The notes below the pieces were generated by a model. That model was not told the DNA's origin. It saw nothing but the letters and a program-made list of their open reading frames with translations, and did not search any database. The translations under genes and the position numbers were made by a program. From contig NZ_CALNAT010000028.1 of the NCBI RefSeq assembly GCF_937873925.1, positions 1 to 28,662 on the forward strand: a stretch of 28,662 bases of DNA, read 5' to 3'. This DNA comes from an uncultured Proteiniphilum sp. GTDB taxonomy: Bacteria > Bacteroidota > Bacteroidia > Bacteroidales > Dysgonomonadaceae. Shown in pieces: positions 1 through 7,744 of this stretch (the first letter of the stretch is position 1; each line of letters starts with the position of its first letter).

Positions 1-167
1 ATGGCTTTGGCATGCCCGATGTGCAGGTAGCCGTTGGGTTCCGGCGGAAACCGTGTCTGTATGCGGCCGTCGTTTTTCCCCTCCTTCAGATCGTTCTCCA
101 CGATCTGTTCTATAAAATTAAGGCTTTTCTTGTTCTCTTCGACTGTGGGCTTTTCTTTTTCCAACAT
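1..167 (-). CDS. glnS: Glutaminyl-tRNA synthetase, N-terminal part (truncated by window edge)
   Basis: The first 55 codons of a class I aminoacyl-tRNA synthetase that charges tRNA-Gln. The reverse strand reads from an ATG at 167-165 into MLEKEKPTVEENK and then FPPEPNGYLHIGHAKA. This carries the class I HIGH signature in the PPEPNGYLHIGHAK context that is characteristic of GlnRS and GluRS of the GlnS subfamily. The rest of the gene lies beyond position 1. GlnRS rather than GluRS is chosen because the PEPNGYLHIGHAK wording and the short N-terminal extension match bacterial GlnS; a GluRS would normally read PSPTGxLHIG. No strong Shine-Dalgarno sequence is seen before the ATG, which is usual for Bacteroidota. 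Confidence 0.9.
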   Translation of the reverse strand, partial: MLEKEKPTVEENKKSLNFIEQIVENDLKEGKNDGRIQTRFPPEPNGYLHIGHAKA

Positions 168-242
168 ATGCGTCTTAAATAAATTTAGTCGTTTTCAACA
201 CCTATTACAGGCTTTGTTTACAACGAGAGTGAGTTCGTTCAA

Positions 243-281
243 CGTATCTGTAATTCCCTACTGCCGGGACTTACAGATGCG
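243..281. repeat. Inverted repeat in the glnS leader
   Basis: CGTATCTGTAA (243-253) pairs with TTACAGATGCG (271-281): 10 of 11 positions are complementary, with a 17-nt loop. It lies 76 bases or more upstream of the glnS ATG and downstream of the candidate promoter, so it would sit in the 5' leader. There is no T-tract beside it, so it is not an obvious terminator. Function unknown. Confidence 0.5.
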
Positions 282-308
282 TTTATCCATCCTTCGGATT
301 ATAACCTG

Positions 309-316
309 CAAATTTA
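309..316 (-). promoter_or_regulatory. Candidate -7 box for glnS
   Basis: The reverse strand reads TAAATTTG, matching the Bacteroidota TAnnTTTG -7 consensus. No clear TTTG -33 element is seen 19-21 bases upstream. It would give a leader of about 135 nt that contains the inverted repeat. Confidence 0.35.
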
Positions 317-437
317 GCGAAAATTTCATTACGGAAAGGTCTACCTCTTTATATTCTGTTTTTGAATTACTACTCAGCTACTATTGCCGGAACAATGAAC
401 AACTGCCGTATAAAATATCCTGTGTTCGGTTGATTTT

Positions 438-465
438 CACTTTTCACTTTTCGTTTTTCATTTTT
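438..465. repeat. Four tandem 7-nt units, CACTTTT type
   Basis: The units read CACTTTT, CACTTTT, CGTTTTT and CATTTTT, exactly four in a row. The array lies 16 bases beyond the pflA stop codon. A low-complexity intergenic repeat; no function is inferred. Confidence 0.7.
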
Positions 466-480
466 CCCGGGATATTACCC

Positions 481-1206
481 TTACGACACCCGAAGTCCCG
501 CATTCCTGAAAATATTCCGGGCGTTTTCCAATCGTTCCTTCGATAACGGAGGCGTATTTTCCAGGCGGTATTCCATCCCTAACTGCTCATATTTGCGGAC
601 GCCCATATTATGGTACGGCAGCAATTCCACTTTTTCGATGCAACGGTAGGGAGCAAGATAATCGGCCGTTTTCTCCAGTAACAGATCATCATCCGTCCAT
701 CCCGGCACAATAACATGGCGGATCCAGACGGGTATATTTTTCTCCTCGAGGTAATTCAGGCAATGCAGCGTATTATCGATCCTCACTCCGGTCAGTTTTT
801 TATGCTGGTCAGCATCGATTGATTTCACATCGAGCAATACCAGATCCACTACATCCAATACCTTATACACCGCCTGCGAAGAGATGGCTCCGGAAGTATC
901 GAGCGCGGTATGGATGCTATTCTCTTTACACAAAGAAAAAAATTCGAGCAAAAACTCCGGCTGTAACAGCGGTTCTCCACCGGTAACGGTAACTCCGCCC
1001 TTGGCAATGAAACTCTTATAACGAAGGACTTCGGCCAACAGTTCTTCGGGAGAAAGGAGGTATTTTCCGGTTTGTTTCGGATCCCACGTATCGGGATTAT
1101 GACAGTAAAGGCAACGCAAGGGACAGCCTTGCAGAAAAACCACAAAGCGGATCCCCGGCCCATCGACCGTTCCGAAACTCTCCAGCGAATGAATTCGTCC
1201 TAACAT
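481..1206 (-). CDS. pflA: Pyruvate formate-lyase activating enzyme (radical SAM)
   Basis: Activates PflB by abstracting a hydrogen from its glycine with a 5'-deoxyadenosyl radical made from S-adenosylmethionine. With the ATG at 1206 the protein has 241 residues, close to the roughly 245 of E. coli PflA. The radical SAM cluster motif is C28-x3-C32-x2-C35 (GCPLRCLYCHNPDTW), and GGVTVTGGEPLLQ is the usual SAM-binding GGE stretch. The open frame extends 21 codons further upstream to 1269, but the typical N-terminus GRIHSLESFGTVDGPG begins right after M22, so the shorter start is preferred. It is the last gene of the focA-pflB-pflA run, 145 bases downstream of pflB, and so may partly be expressed from its own signals. 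Confidence 0.95.
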   Translation of the reverse strand: MLGRIHSLESFGTVDGPGIRFVVFLQGCPLRCLYCHNPDTWDPKQTGKYLLSPEELLAEVLRYKSFIAKGGVTVTGGEPLLQPEFLLEFFSLCKENSIHTALDTSGAISSQAVYKVLDVVDLVLLDVKSIDADQHKKLTGVRIDNTLHCLNYLEEKNIPVWIRHVIVPGWTDDDLLLEKTADYLAPYRCIEKVELLPYHNMGVRKYEQLGMEYRLENTPPLSKERLENARNIFRNAGLRVS

Positions 1207-1351
1207 ATAATTAATAAAACAGGGGTTATTCAAAAAGTATCCGGCACACTCAATGCCTTGCATCCCCACCCGGCCTGAAATCAGGGATCCATTAACCGGG
1301 AGCGGACAGGTGACCTTTCGAACAACCCCTTATAGTCTGTAGTAAATAATA

Positions 1352-3592
1352 CTATAGTGACTGATTAATCGTCCTTGAGATCACATCCAACTGCTGCTCT
1401 TTGGTCAGTTTCACAAAATTAACCGCGTACCCTGAAACACGGATGGTCAACTGCGGATAATTTTCGGGATGGTTCATGGCATCCACCAACAGATCCTTGT
1501 CGAACACATTCACGTTGAGGTGCTGTCCGCCATCTGAAGTGAAATATCCGTCAAGCAGACCGACCATATTCGTTACCTGCACATTCCGTTCCTTGCCGAG
1601 CGTTCCCGGAGAAACGGCGAAGGTGTAGGAAATTCCGTCGTGTGCGTGCTGGAACGGCAGTTTCGCTACCGAAGCCAATGCGGCTACCGCACCTTTCGTG
1701 TCGCGGCCATTCATAGGGTTTGCACCAGGAGCAAAAGGCGTTCCGGCAGGACGGCCGTCAGGCGTTGCGCCGGTCTTCTTTCCATACACAACATTAGAAG
1801 TGATGGTAAGGATTGATTGCGTAGGAATGGCATTACGGTATGTCTCGTGCTGACGAAGATATCCCATGAACCTGCGGGTAATATCCACCGCGATCTGATC
1901 GGTACTGTCGTCGTTATTTCCGAAAGGCACATAATCGCCTTCCCGTTCGAAATCCACGGCAATTCCCCGTTCGTCGCGGATCACTTTCACTTTCGTATCG
2001 CGGATCGCTGCGAGCGAGTCGGCCACAATGGAAAGTCCTGCAATCCCTGTCGCCCGGATACGTTGCACATCTCCGTCGTGGAGCGACATTTCAAATGCTT
2101 CATAAGCATATTTATCGTGCATGTAGTGGATGATCTTCAATGCGTTGACATATACTTTCGCCAGCCAGCGCATCATCTGCTCGAATTTCGCCATCACTTC
2201 ATCGTAATTGAGGTATTCGGAAGTAATGGATTCGAATTTCGGCGCCACCTGAATCCCCGATTTCTCATCACGGCCTCCATTGATGGCATACAATAAACAC
2301 TTGGCCAGATTGGCACGTGCGCCGAACAACTGCATCTGTTTTCCGATCTTCATCGGCGACACACAGCAGGCAATCCCGTAATCATCGCCGTAATCAGGGC
2401 GCATCAGGTCATCGTTCTCATACTGGATGGCAGAGGTATCCACCGACACTTTCGAACAGAATTGTTTCCAGTTCTCAGGAGAACTCCGCGACCAAAGTAC
2501 TGTCAGGTTCGGTTCGGGAGCCGGGCCGAGGTTATACAGCGTATGCAGGTAACGGAACGATGTTTTCGTCACCAGGGTACGGCCATCCACAGTCTGCCCG
2601 CCCAACGACTCGGTAACCCACACCGGATCACCCGAAAACAGGTCGTTGTAGTCCGGCGTACGGAGGAAACGTACGATCCGTAGTTTTATGATAAGCTGGT
2701 CAATCAATTCCTGCGCTTCTTCTTCGGTCAATAATCCGGCTTTGATATCTTTTTCGATATAAATATCGAGGAAAGTCGAAGTACGACCAATCGACATGGC
2801 CGCCCCGTCCTGGTCTTTGACTGCCGCCAGATAAGCAAAATAAAGGAATTGAACGGCTTCGCGGGCATTTTTTGCCGGTTCGGTCACATCAAATCCGTAG
2901 CCATTGCACATTTTCTCAAAAACTTTCAGCGCTTTGATCTGTTCCGAAATCTCTTCACGGCTTTGTATAACGCGTTCCGTAATTTCCTGGATATCGAGGC
3001 GTTTCAGAAAATCTTTCTTCTCCCGGATCAGGACTGTTGTTCCGTAAAGCGGTACACGGCGGTAATCGCCGATAATACGGCCGCGACCATAAGCGTCGGG
3101 CAATCCGGTAATAATGGCCGAACGGCGGGCAGCTACCATCTCGTCGGTATAAGCGGAGAAAACACCTTCATTGTGCGTTTTCCGGTAGCGGGTATAAATC
3201 TCTTTGGTCATGGGATCCAGTTCGTACCCGTACGCGTTCAATGCGTTCTCCACCATGCGGATGCCGCCTTTCGGAAAGATCCCGCGTTTGAGCGGTGCAT
3301 CGGTCTGCAAACCGACGATCACTTCATTATCCTGGTCGATATATCCCGGCCCGTAGGTGTCTATTTCCTGCGGATATTTGGTTTCGGCATCGTATACGCC
3401 TTTGGCTTGCTCTTCTTTGAACATTTCCGTCAACTTGTTCCAGACCTTACGGGTACGTTCGGTGGAAGAAACCAGAAAACTATCATCGCCTTCATACGGC
3501 GTATAGTTGTTCATAATGAAATCCCTTACATTGATTTCGTTTCTCCAGACGTCGCCTTTAAAGCCTTTCCAAGATTCATGCTGATTATTCAT
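1352..3592 (-). CDS. pflB: Formate C-acetyltransferase (pyruvate formate-lyase)
   Basis: Cytoplasmic glycyl-radical enzyme converting pyruvate and CoA to acetyl-CoA and formate in anaerobic fermentation. The 746-residue length matches the family (about 760). The active-site cysteine pair is C409-C410 in YGIACCVSPMK, and the C-terminal glycyl-radical loop is RVSGYAVNF with G721 as the radical glycine. The N-terminus (WKGFKGDVWRNEINVRDFI) aligns with that of E. coli PflB, supporting the ATG at 3592. The gene lies 38 bases downstream of focA and is followed by pflA, the classical order. A GC-richer body than the flanking spacers fits a well-expressed housekeeping gene. No lesions are visible. 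Confidence 0.97.
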   Translation of the reverse strand: MNNQHESWKGFKGDVWRNEINVRDFIMNNYTPYEGDDSFLVSSTERTRKVWNKLTEMFKEEQAKGVYDAETKYPQEIDTYGPGYIDQDNEVIVGLQTDAPLKRGIFPKGGIRMVENALNAYGYELDPMTKEIYTRYRKTHNEGVFSAYTDEMVAARRSAIITGLPDAYGRGRIIGDYRRVPLYGTTVLIREKKDFLKRLDIQEITERVIQSREEISEQIKALKVFEKMCNGYGFDVTEPAKNAREAVQFLYFAYLAAVKDQDGAAMSIGRTSTFLDIYIEKDIKAGLLTEEEAQELIDQLIIKLRIVRFLRTPDYNDLFSGDPVWVTESLGGQTVDGRTLVTKTSFRYLHTLYNLGPAPEPNLTVLWSRSSPENWKQFCSKVSVDTSAIQYENDDLMRPDYGDDYGIACCVSPMKIGKQMQLFGARANLAKCLLYAINGGRDEKSGIQVAPKFESITSEYLNYDEVMAKFEQMMRWLAKVYVNALKIIHYMHDKYAYEAFEMSLHDGDVQRIRATGIAGLSIVADSLAAIRDTKVKVIRDERGIAVDFEREGDYVPFGNNDDSTDQIAVDITRRFMGYLRQHETYRNAIPTQSILTITSNVVYGKKTGATPDGRPAGTPFAPGANPMNGRDTKGAVAALASVAKLPFQHAHDGISYTFAVSPGTLGKERNVQVTNMVGLLDGYFTSDGGQHLNVNVFDKDLLVDAMNHPENYPQLTIRVSGYAVNFVKLTKEQQLDVISRTINQSL

Positions 3593-3630
3593 CGTTGATA
3601 TATTAATTTAAAAATGTGTATATATTGAAA

Positions 3631-4437
3631 TTAGCTGTGTTTATTTATTTTTTCCGGATGATGAAGGAACAGGTACCAGTACACCGTACCCACCAATAAC
3701 ATGCCACCGACAATATTTCCGAGAGTCGCGGGAAGCAGGTTTTTCGAAAGAAAATCGCCCCAGGTGATGTCGGCGCCACTATATATAGCTGCCGGGATGA
3801 AAAACATATTGGCGATGGAGTGTTCGTAACCAAGCACCACAAAGATCATGATAGGGATCCATATGGCAACGCTTTTCCCTATGATGTCCTTCGCCGTATA
3901 TCCCATAAACATGCCGAGACATACCAGCCAGTTAGCCCCGATCCCTTTTACCAATACACGGATGAAATCCTGATTCACTTTTGCTTCGGAATAATGGTGC
4001 AGATAGGATTGCCAGGGTTCTTTATCGAATAAGCCTACATTGGCAGACAATACGAAAGCGATGAATTGCGCTCCGATAAAATTAAACAGATAGGAAAGCA
4101 GGAGTATTTTCGCCACTTTCACTGCCGGCATCTCCCGCTTCCATAACGGGAAGGTCAAACCGGCACAATCGCTGGTGAACAGATCGGCTCCGGTGACGGA
4201 GACCATGATAAGTCCGACCGGGAAAAGCGCTCCCGCCACAAACTTCACAAGTCCCGGATTGATGCTGCCCGCTTCAGGCATTCCTCCGGCGACCATCACA
4301 GCCAGCAATCCTCCGAATGCGATAAATGCCCCACCGAGAATAGCCGCAATAGCAAATTGCAGAAACGGAAGTTTCGATTTATTAACTGCTGTGATCCTAA
4401 ACGCTTCGGCAGCTTCTGCCGGGGTATAATAATTCAT
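3631..4437 (-). CDS. focA: Formate/nitrite transporter family channel (FocA-like)
   Basis: Pentameric inner-membrane channel of the FNT family that moves formate made by PflB. The 268 residues contain six hydrophobic segments. Family landmarks are visible: the GADLFTSD loop after the second segment (LFTS region) and GYEHSIANMFFIP, which contains the conserved pore histidine, then GNIVGG in the last third. Its position directly upstream of pflB indicates formate rather than nitrite as substrate. The start ATG at 4437 follows the AT-rich promoter region; the N-terminus MNYYTPAEAAEAF resembles the amphipathic N-terminal helix of FocA. Confidence 0.93.
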   Translation of the reverse strand: MNYYTPAEAAEAFRITAVNKSKLPFLQFAIAAILGGAFIAFGGLLAVMVAGGMPEAGSINPGLVKFVAGALFPVGLIMVSVTGADLFTSDCAGLTFPLWKREMPAVKVAKILLLSYLFNFIGAQFIAFVLSANVGLFDKEPWQSYLHHYSEAKVNQDFIRVLVKGIGANWLVCLGMFMGYTAKDIIGKSVAIWIPIMIFVVLGYEHSIANMFFIPAAIYSGADITWGDFLSKNLLPATLGNIVGGMLLVGTVYWYLFLHHPEKINKHS

Positions 4438-4612
4438 ATTTAATTACATCAGTCGTTTTCTCGCTATGATATAGTCCGAACAAGTTCAGTCTCTATTCAT
4501 TTAGCTTAACGAAAACGTTCAAAAACATAAACCCAGACCGATAAAGGGAAGTGCTTTACTGCAAAAAAAAATATTTTCGTATAACCTTTAACAATCCTAA
4601 TCAAATCGGATA

Positions 4613-4620
4613 CAAAGATA
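4613..4620 (-). promoter_or_regulatory. -7 box of the focA-pflB-pflA operon
   Basis: The reverse strand reads TATCTTTG, a full match to TAnnTTTG, followed by TATCCG. It lies about 176 bases upstream of the focA start. The -33 TTTG element is not evident at the usual spacing. The same octamer precedes the EamA gene and ettA. Confidence 0.5.
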
Positions 4621-4721
4621 CGATTTAACCTTTGATTGCGGAAATATTTCTACAATTAATTTCTAAATTCCTCGCTTATCCTTCTACTTAATCAGGGGGC
4701 GATTTATATACACCCCATTAA

Positions 4722-4738
4722 ATCCCGGCGACCGGGAT
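4722..4738 (-). terminator. Hairpin downstream of tsaD
   Basis: ATCCCGG and CCGGGAT form a perfect 7-bp stem around a 3-nt loop, 74 bases beyond the tsaD stop. On the minus strand the stem is followed by TTAAT, only a weak T-run, so the terminator call is tentative. Confidence 0.45.
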
Positions 4739-4811
4739 CTGGATGCCCGAAATAAACATTTTATAAAGAAATTAAGTGGATATAAAATAAAACAGGCGTA
4801 TGAAACCCGCT

Positions 4812-5828
4812 TTATATCGACACGCGGGCGTAGGGTACCACATCCGGGGGACAGAACCGGCTGTCGAGATATTTATAATATCCGGAAATGGCGACCATGG
4901 CAGCATTATCGGTGGTATAAGCAAACTTGGGAACATGGATCTTCCATCCGTAACGGCGGCTATACTCTTCAAAAGCGTTCCGCAGGCCTGAGTTGGCCGA
5001 TACCCCTCCGGCTACCGCCACTTCTTTTATTTGCAGGTCTACAGCCGCGGAATAGAGCTTATCCATCAGAATATCGATAATGGTTTTCTGCAATGATGCG
5101 CAGAGATCTTCCTTGTTCTTTTCAATAAAACCAGCATCATTTTTCAGCTTATCGCGGAGGAAATAGAGGAACGACGTTTTCAGTCCGCTGAAGCTGTAAT
5201 CATAACCCGCGATACGCGGTTTACTGAAAGTAAACCTGTCGGGATCGCCCTGCTTGGCCAGCCTGTCCACCACCGGGCCACCGGGGTAACCCAGTCCCAT
5301 CACCTTGGCGCACTTGTCGAACGCTTCACCCGCGGCATCATCGATGGTCTGCCCTACAATCTCCATATCATCATAAGACTTCACCAATATGATCTGCGAA
5401 TTACCGCCGGAAACCAGCAGGCAGAGAAAGGGAAATCCGGGTTGATTAGTATCATGTTCATCCTCTTTGATAAAATGTGCCAGCACATGCGCCTGAAGAT
5501 GATTGATCTCGATCATCGGAATATTCAGTGCCGATGAGAATCCTTTTGCGAATGACGTGCCGACCAGCAATGAGCCCAACAGTCCCGGTCCCCGTGTAAA
5601 AGCCACAGCCGAGATCTCCTCTTTTGTAATGCCGGCCTGCTTCAGGGCATCATGCACTACAGGAATGATATTTTGCTGGTGTGCACGTGATGCCAGTTCC
5701 GGCACTACGCCACCATATCGTTCATGGACTGCCTGACCGGCGATCACGTTCGAGAGGATCACTCCGTCGCGGATAACGGCAGCAGAAGTATCATCACAGG
5801 AAGACTCTATACCTAATATTGTAATCAT
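4812..5828 (-). CDS. tsaD: tRNA N6-threonylcarbamoyladenosine (t6A37) transferase subunit
   Basis: Transfers threonylcarbamoyl from TC-AMP to A37 of ANN-decoding tRNAs, together with TsaB and TsaE. With the ATG at 5828 it has 338 residues, almost exactly the E. coli length (337). Features include the N-terminus ILGIESSCDDTSAAV, the metal-binding HxxxH (H110 and H114 in NHLQAHVLAHF), the phosphate loop LVSGGNSQI and GYPGGPVVDRLA in the second half. An in-frame ATG five codons earlier (5843) is possible, but MITILGIESSCDDT fits the family better. The neighbours are an EamA transporter (77 bases upstream) and the focA operon downstream; neither is functionally related. Confidence 0.96.
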   Translation of the reverse strand: MITILGIESSCDDTSAAVIRDGVILSNVIAGQAVHERYGGVVPELASRAHQQNIIPVVHDALKQAGITKEEISAVAFTRGPGLLGSLLVGTSFAKGFSSALNIPMIEINHLQAHVLAHFIKEDEHDTNQPGFPFLCLLVSGGNSQIILVKSYDDMEIVGQTIDDAAGEAFDKCAKVMGLGYPGGPVVDRLAKQGDPDRFTFSKPRIAGYDYSFSGLKTSFLYFLRDKLKNDAGFIEKNKEDLCASLQKTIIDILMDKLYSAAVDLQIKEVAVAGGVSANSGLRNAFEEYSRRYGWKIHVPKFAYTTDNAAMVAISGYYKYLDSRFCPPDVVPYARVSI

Positions 5829-5905
5829 TTTATTCAAATTCACTTATCGAAAAAATTCAGTTGTTGTATGAAGTGATTCACTTGAACTCAACAGGAGAAT
5901 AACAC

Positions 5906-6901
5906 TTATATATTGTTTGCTGTTCTCCGGAATTTTATATTTGTAAGCACGATGGCAAAGAGAATAAGGAATACCCCTACCCATTGAAGCGCCTGCACAT
6001 TCTCCTGAAGGATAAAACTGGAAGAGACTACTGCGACCGGCAACTCTGCTGCGCTAAGGATAGCGCCCAGCGAAACTCCGGTACGCGGCATGCCAAAAGA
6101 AAAAAACAGAGGAGGAATAACGGTTCCAAGCAATGCCAGCATCAATCCCCATTTATAAAGTCCGTCGAAAAACAGTCCGTCAAACAAAAATAACGGTGGG
6201 AAAATCATCCAGGTGACAATACAGGAGCCGGTAATCATCAATGCTCCTTTTTTCAAAACCGGCAGATCATTCCCTACCCTGCCGCTTGCTATCAGGAACA
6301 GGGCATAACAAAATGCAGCCAACAAGCCAAATCCTATCCCTTTTATATTTAAAGTCACAGCCTCGTTAAATATACCTGCCGCGAACACCGTGCCGACAAG
6401 CACTATTGAAGCGGCAATCAGTTGCATTCTATGCGGTTTTTTTCTGAACAGGACCGCTTCAATCAAAATGCTGATCCACAGATATTGCATCAACAGGATA
6501 ATGGCAATGGATGCGGGTAATAGTTTTACGCACTGATAGTAAAAAATACCGACCAATCCTGTGAAGATCCCGGCAAAAGCCACTTTCCACCAGGCGGTCC
6601 GGCCTGGAGAACTATTGTCACCGGCAAGCGACCGGAGGGGCTGTTCCCCGCTACGCACTATCCGGCCTGAGGAAGCGTTTCCAGCAGCCCCCAAAGGAGT
6701 GCGGTTCCCTGCCCCGGACAGAAACTTTTGCAAGGAATAGAGCGCCCACAACATCACCATTCCCAGGAAAGCCTGGCTTCCGGTTATTTGTCCGAGGGTG
6801 TAACCTTCCTCATACGCATTTTTTACAATCGTCGATAGAACTCCGAAGCTGCATGCCCCAAGAAAAACAAAAATCCCTCCGATGAATTTATTTCGATTCA
6901 T
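5906..6901 (-). CDS. EamA/DMT-superfamily transporter
   Basis: Inner-membrane drug/metabolite transporter-type protein with about ten predicted transmembrane helices in two EamA repeats. The substrate cannot be read from sequence. The first repeat begins GGIFVFLGACSFGVLSTIVK; the second ends in GVSLGAILSAAELPVAVVSS and a Lys/Arg-rich tail. The length of 331 exceeds the usual 290-300 residues because residues 63-102 are a Gly/Ser/Arg-rich loop between the second and third helices, encoded by an unusually GC-rich stretch (see the separate entry). The start ATG at 6901 is the first residue of a typical EamA N-terminus. A TATCTTTG box lies about 76 bases upstream. Confidence 0.85.
   Translation of the reverse strand: MNRNKFIGGIFVFLGACSFGVLSTIVKNAYEEGYTLGQITGSQAFLGMVMLWALYSLQKFLSGAGNRTPLGAAGNASSGRIVRSGEQPLRSLAGDNSSPGRTAWWKVAFAGIFTGLVGIFYYQCVKLLPASIAIILLMQYLWISILIEAVLFRKKPHRMQLIAASIVLVGTVFAAGIFNEAVTLNIKGIGFGLLAAFCYALFLIASGRVGNDLPVLKKGALMITGSCIVTWMIFPPLFLFDGLFFDGLYKWGLMLALLGTVIPPLFFSFGMPRTGVSLGAILSAAELPVAVVSSSFILQENVQALQWVGVFLILFAIVLTNIKFRRTANNI
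6596..6715. repeat. GC-rich, repeat-like in-frame segment inside the EamA gene
   Basis: About 120 bases, clearly richer in GC than the surrounding gene and keeping the reading frame. It contains TCCGGCCTG twice (about 6597 and 6661), several CCGG words and an internal GGGCTG/CAGCCC inverted pair. The encoded residues 63-102 are hydrophilic and low in homology to EamA proteins, and they fall in a loop. It looks like a mobile palindromic element tolerated in a loop, but this has not been tested. Confidence 0.4.
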
Positions 6902-6976
6902 TTCTTCCTATCTCCAACTCACGAAAGCCCTAAACACATTTCAAAAATAGTAGTAGCTTTTTCGATAAAACGGATG

Positions 6977-6984
6977 CAAAGATA
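6977..6984 (-). promoter_or_regulatory. -7 box of the EamA transporter gene
   Basis: The reverse strand reads TATCTTTG followed by CATCCG, the same octamer as before focA and ettA. No -33 TTTG is visible at the normal distance. Confidence 0.45.
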
Positions 6985-7048
6985 ATGGAAAAGAATTTAG
7001 TAATCATTTTTTAGCTTTCCCGCTTACAAAGAGTTCAGTCAAATAAAT

Positions 7049-7080
7049 CTTGTAAATTTAGGAGTAAAGTCTTATTTTTG
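7049..7080 (+). promoter_or_regulatory. Promoter of the nucleotidyltransferase pseudogene
   Basis: TATTTTTG at 7073-7080 matches TAnnTTTG, with CTTG at 7049-7052 as an imperfect -33 element 20 bases upstream. The ATG of the broken gene follows at 7104. Confidence 0.45.
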
Positions 7081-7103
7081 TAGGTATTAAAATCTATATA
7101 GCA

Positions 7104-7403
7104 ATGATGACTACCGATGAATATTTGCAGAAACTGAAACAGTTTAAATTGTAATACGCCGAAGAGTACGGCATAGAGCGCATTGGAATTTTCGGTTCTG
7201 TGGCACGTGGCGAACAGACCGAAGACAGTGATATTGATATTTATTATGAAGGCAAGTCGTTGGGATTGAAATCGATGGTAAGCTTTCCCGCCGAACTCGA
7301 AAAGTTTTTCGACATGCCTGTTGATGTTGTGCGCAAACACAAGAACCTGCGCCCTTCTTTCCTTAAACGTATTATGAGTGAGATCAAGAAATTGACACCA
7401 TAA
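7104..7403 (+). pseudogene. MNT-type minimal nucleotidyltransferase, nonsense codon at residue 17
   Basis: A 99-codon frame from the ATG at 7104 to TAA at 7401-7403, interrupted by TAA at 7152-7154. After the stop it continues in the same frame as YAEEYGIERIGIFGSVARG and then DSDIDI, giving the nucleotidyltransferase motif G31-S32 followed by D43-x-D45. This is the usual length of small MNT proteins, which AMPylate HEPN toxins in MNT-HEPN pairs. A C-to-T change (CAA to TAA) would explain the stop. Restarting at the in-frame GTG at 7200 would lose the GS motif, so the product is probably inactive. No HEPN partner gene lies next to it; the next gene is an unrelated antitoxin. Confidence 0.8.
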
Positions 7404-7417
7404 TCAATTTTGAATGT

Positions 7418-7452
7418 TTTGATAATTAGAAAATACATATTACATTTGTAAT
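7418..7452 (+). promoter_or_regulatory. Promoter and palindromic operator of the toxin-antitoxin operon
   Basis: TTTG at 7418-7421, a 19-base spacer and TACATTTG at 7441-7448 form a full Bacteroidota promoter. A perfect 14-bp palindrome, ATTACA-TT-TGTAAT (7439-7452), covers the -7 box, and a further TGTAAT half-site lies at 7480-7485. An operator overlapping the promoter is what a self-repressing ribbon-helix-helix antitoxin would need. Confidence 0.65.
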
Positions 7453-7486
7453 ACAAAGTAAGTAAATATATAACATAAATGTAATT

Positions 7487-7744
7487 ATGGAAACGAGAAT
7501 AGTAAAAAAACAAACGGCTTTTAGACTGAATGAAAACTTAGTGAACAGGTTGAAAGCAGAAGCGAGAAGAGCGAATAGAAGCCTAAGCAACTATGTGGAA
7601 TGTATTCTCATGGAAAGCGTTTATAACGAACCGAACGATGAAACAAAGGCAGCCATCAAAGAGGCAAAAACGGGTAAGTATGCAGGGACTATAGACATGA
7701 AAGATTTTGATTCTTTCATAAAATCTGTAAATGATATCGAATGA
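7487..7744 (+). CDS. Type II antitoxin with ribbon-helix-helix N-terminus
   Basis: An 85-residue protein. The N-terminal part (KKQTAFRLNENLVNRLKAEA followed by RRANRSLSNYVECIL) has the pattern of a ribbon-helix-helix DNA-binding domain. The C-terminal half is acidic and likely wraps the toxin. It overlaps the following toxin gene by 4 bases (ATGA at 7741-7744), the classic antitoxin-toxin arrangement. The palindrome over its promoter suggests autorepression. It resembles antitoxins paired with RelE/YafQ-type toxins; the exact family is not assigned. The gene looks intact although its toxin is broken. Confidence 0.8.
   Translation: METRIVKKQTAFRLNENLVNRLKAEARRANRSLSNYVECILMESVYNEPNDETKAAIKEAKTGKYAGTIDMKDFDSFIKSVNDIE

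Larger units (their letters stand above)
168..480. other. Intergenic region between glnS and pflA
   Basis: A 313-base gap without a convincing gene. It holds an 11-bp inverted repeat (243-281), a possible minus-strand -7 box (309-316) and a 4 x 7-nt pyrimidine-rich tandem repeat (438-465), each listed separately. A plus-strand open frame that spans this gap (34-546) overlaps glnS and pflA in antisense and has no family resemblance, so it is not called. Confidence 0.6.
4438..4811. other. AT-rich intergenic region upstream of focA
   Basis: A 374-base gap. It holds the candidate focA promoter (4613-4620) and a hairpin downstream of tsaD (4722-4738). I searched by eye for an FNR-type TTGATnnnnATCAA box and did not find a convincing one. 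No coding sequence is supported. Confidence 0.6.

Noticed and set aside
34..546. 170-codon plus-strand open frame
   Set aside because: It lies antisense to glnS and the end of pflA, has no family resemblance and is rich in Phe/Ser, as expected of a shadow.
1207..1351. Long-range inverted repeat AGGGGTT/AACCCCT in the pflB-pflA spacer
   Set aside because: Only 7 bp with about 95 bases between the arms; likely by chance.
2849..3598. 249-codon plus-strand open frame opposite pflB
   Set aside because: Antisense shadow of a well-supported pflB gene.
4438..4700. FNR/CRP-type binding site for the formate operon
   Set aside because: No convincing TTGATnnnnATCAA or TGTGA-N6-TCACA dyad was found.
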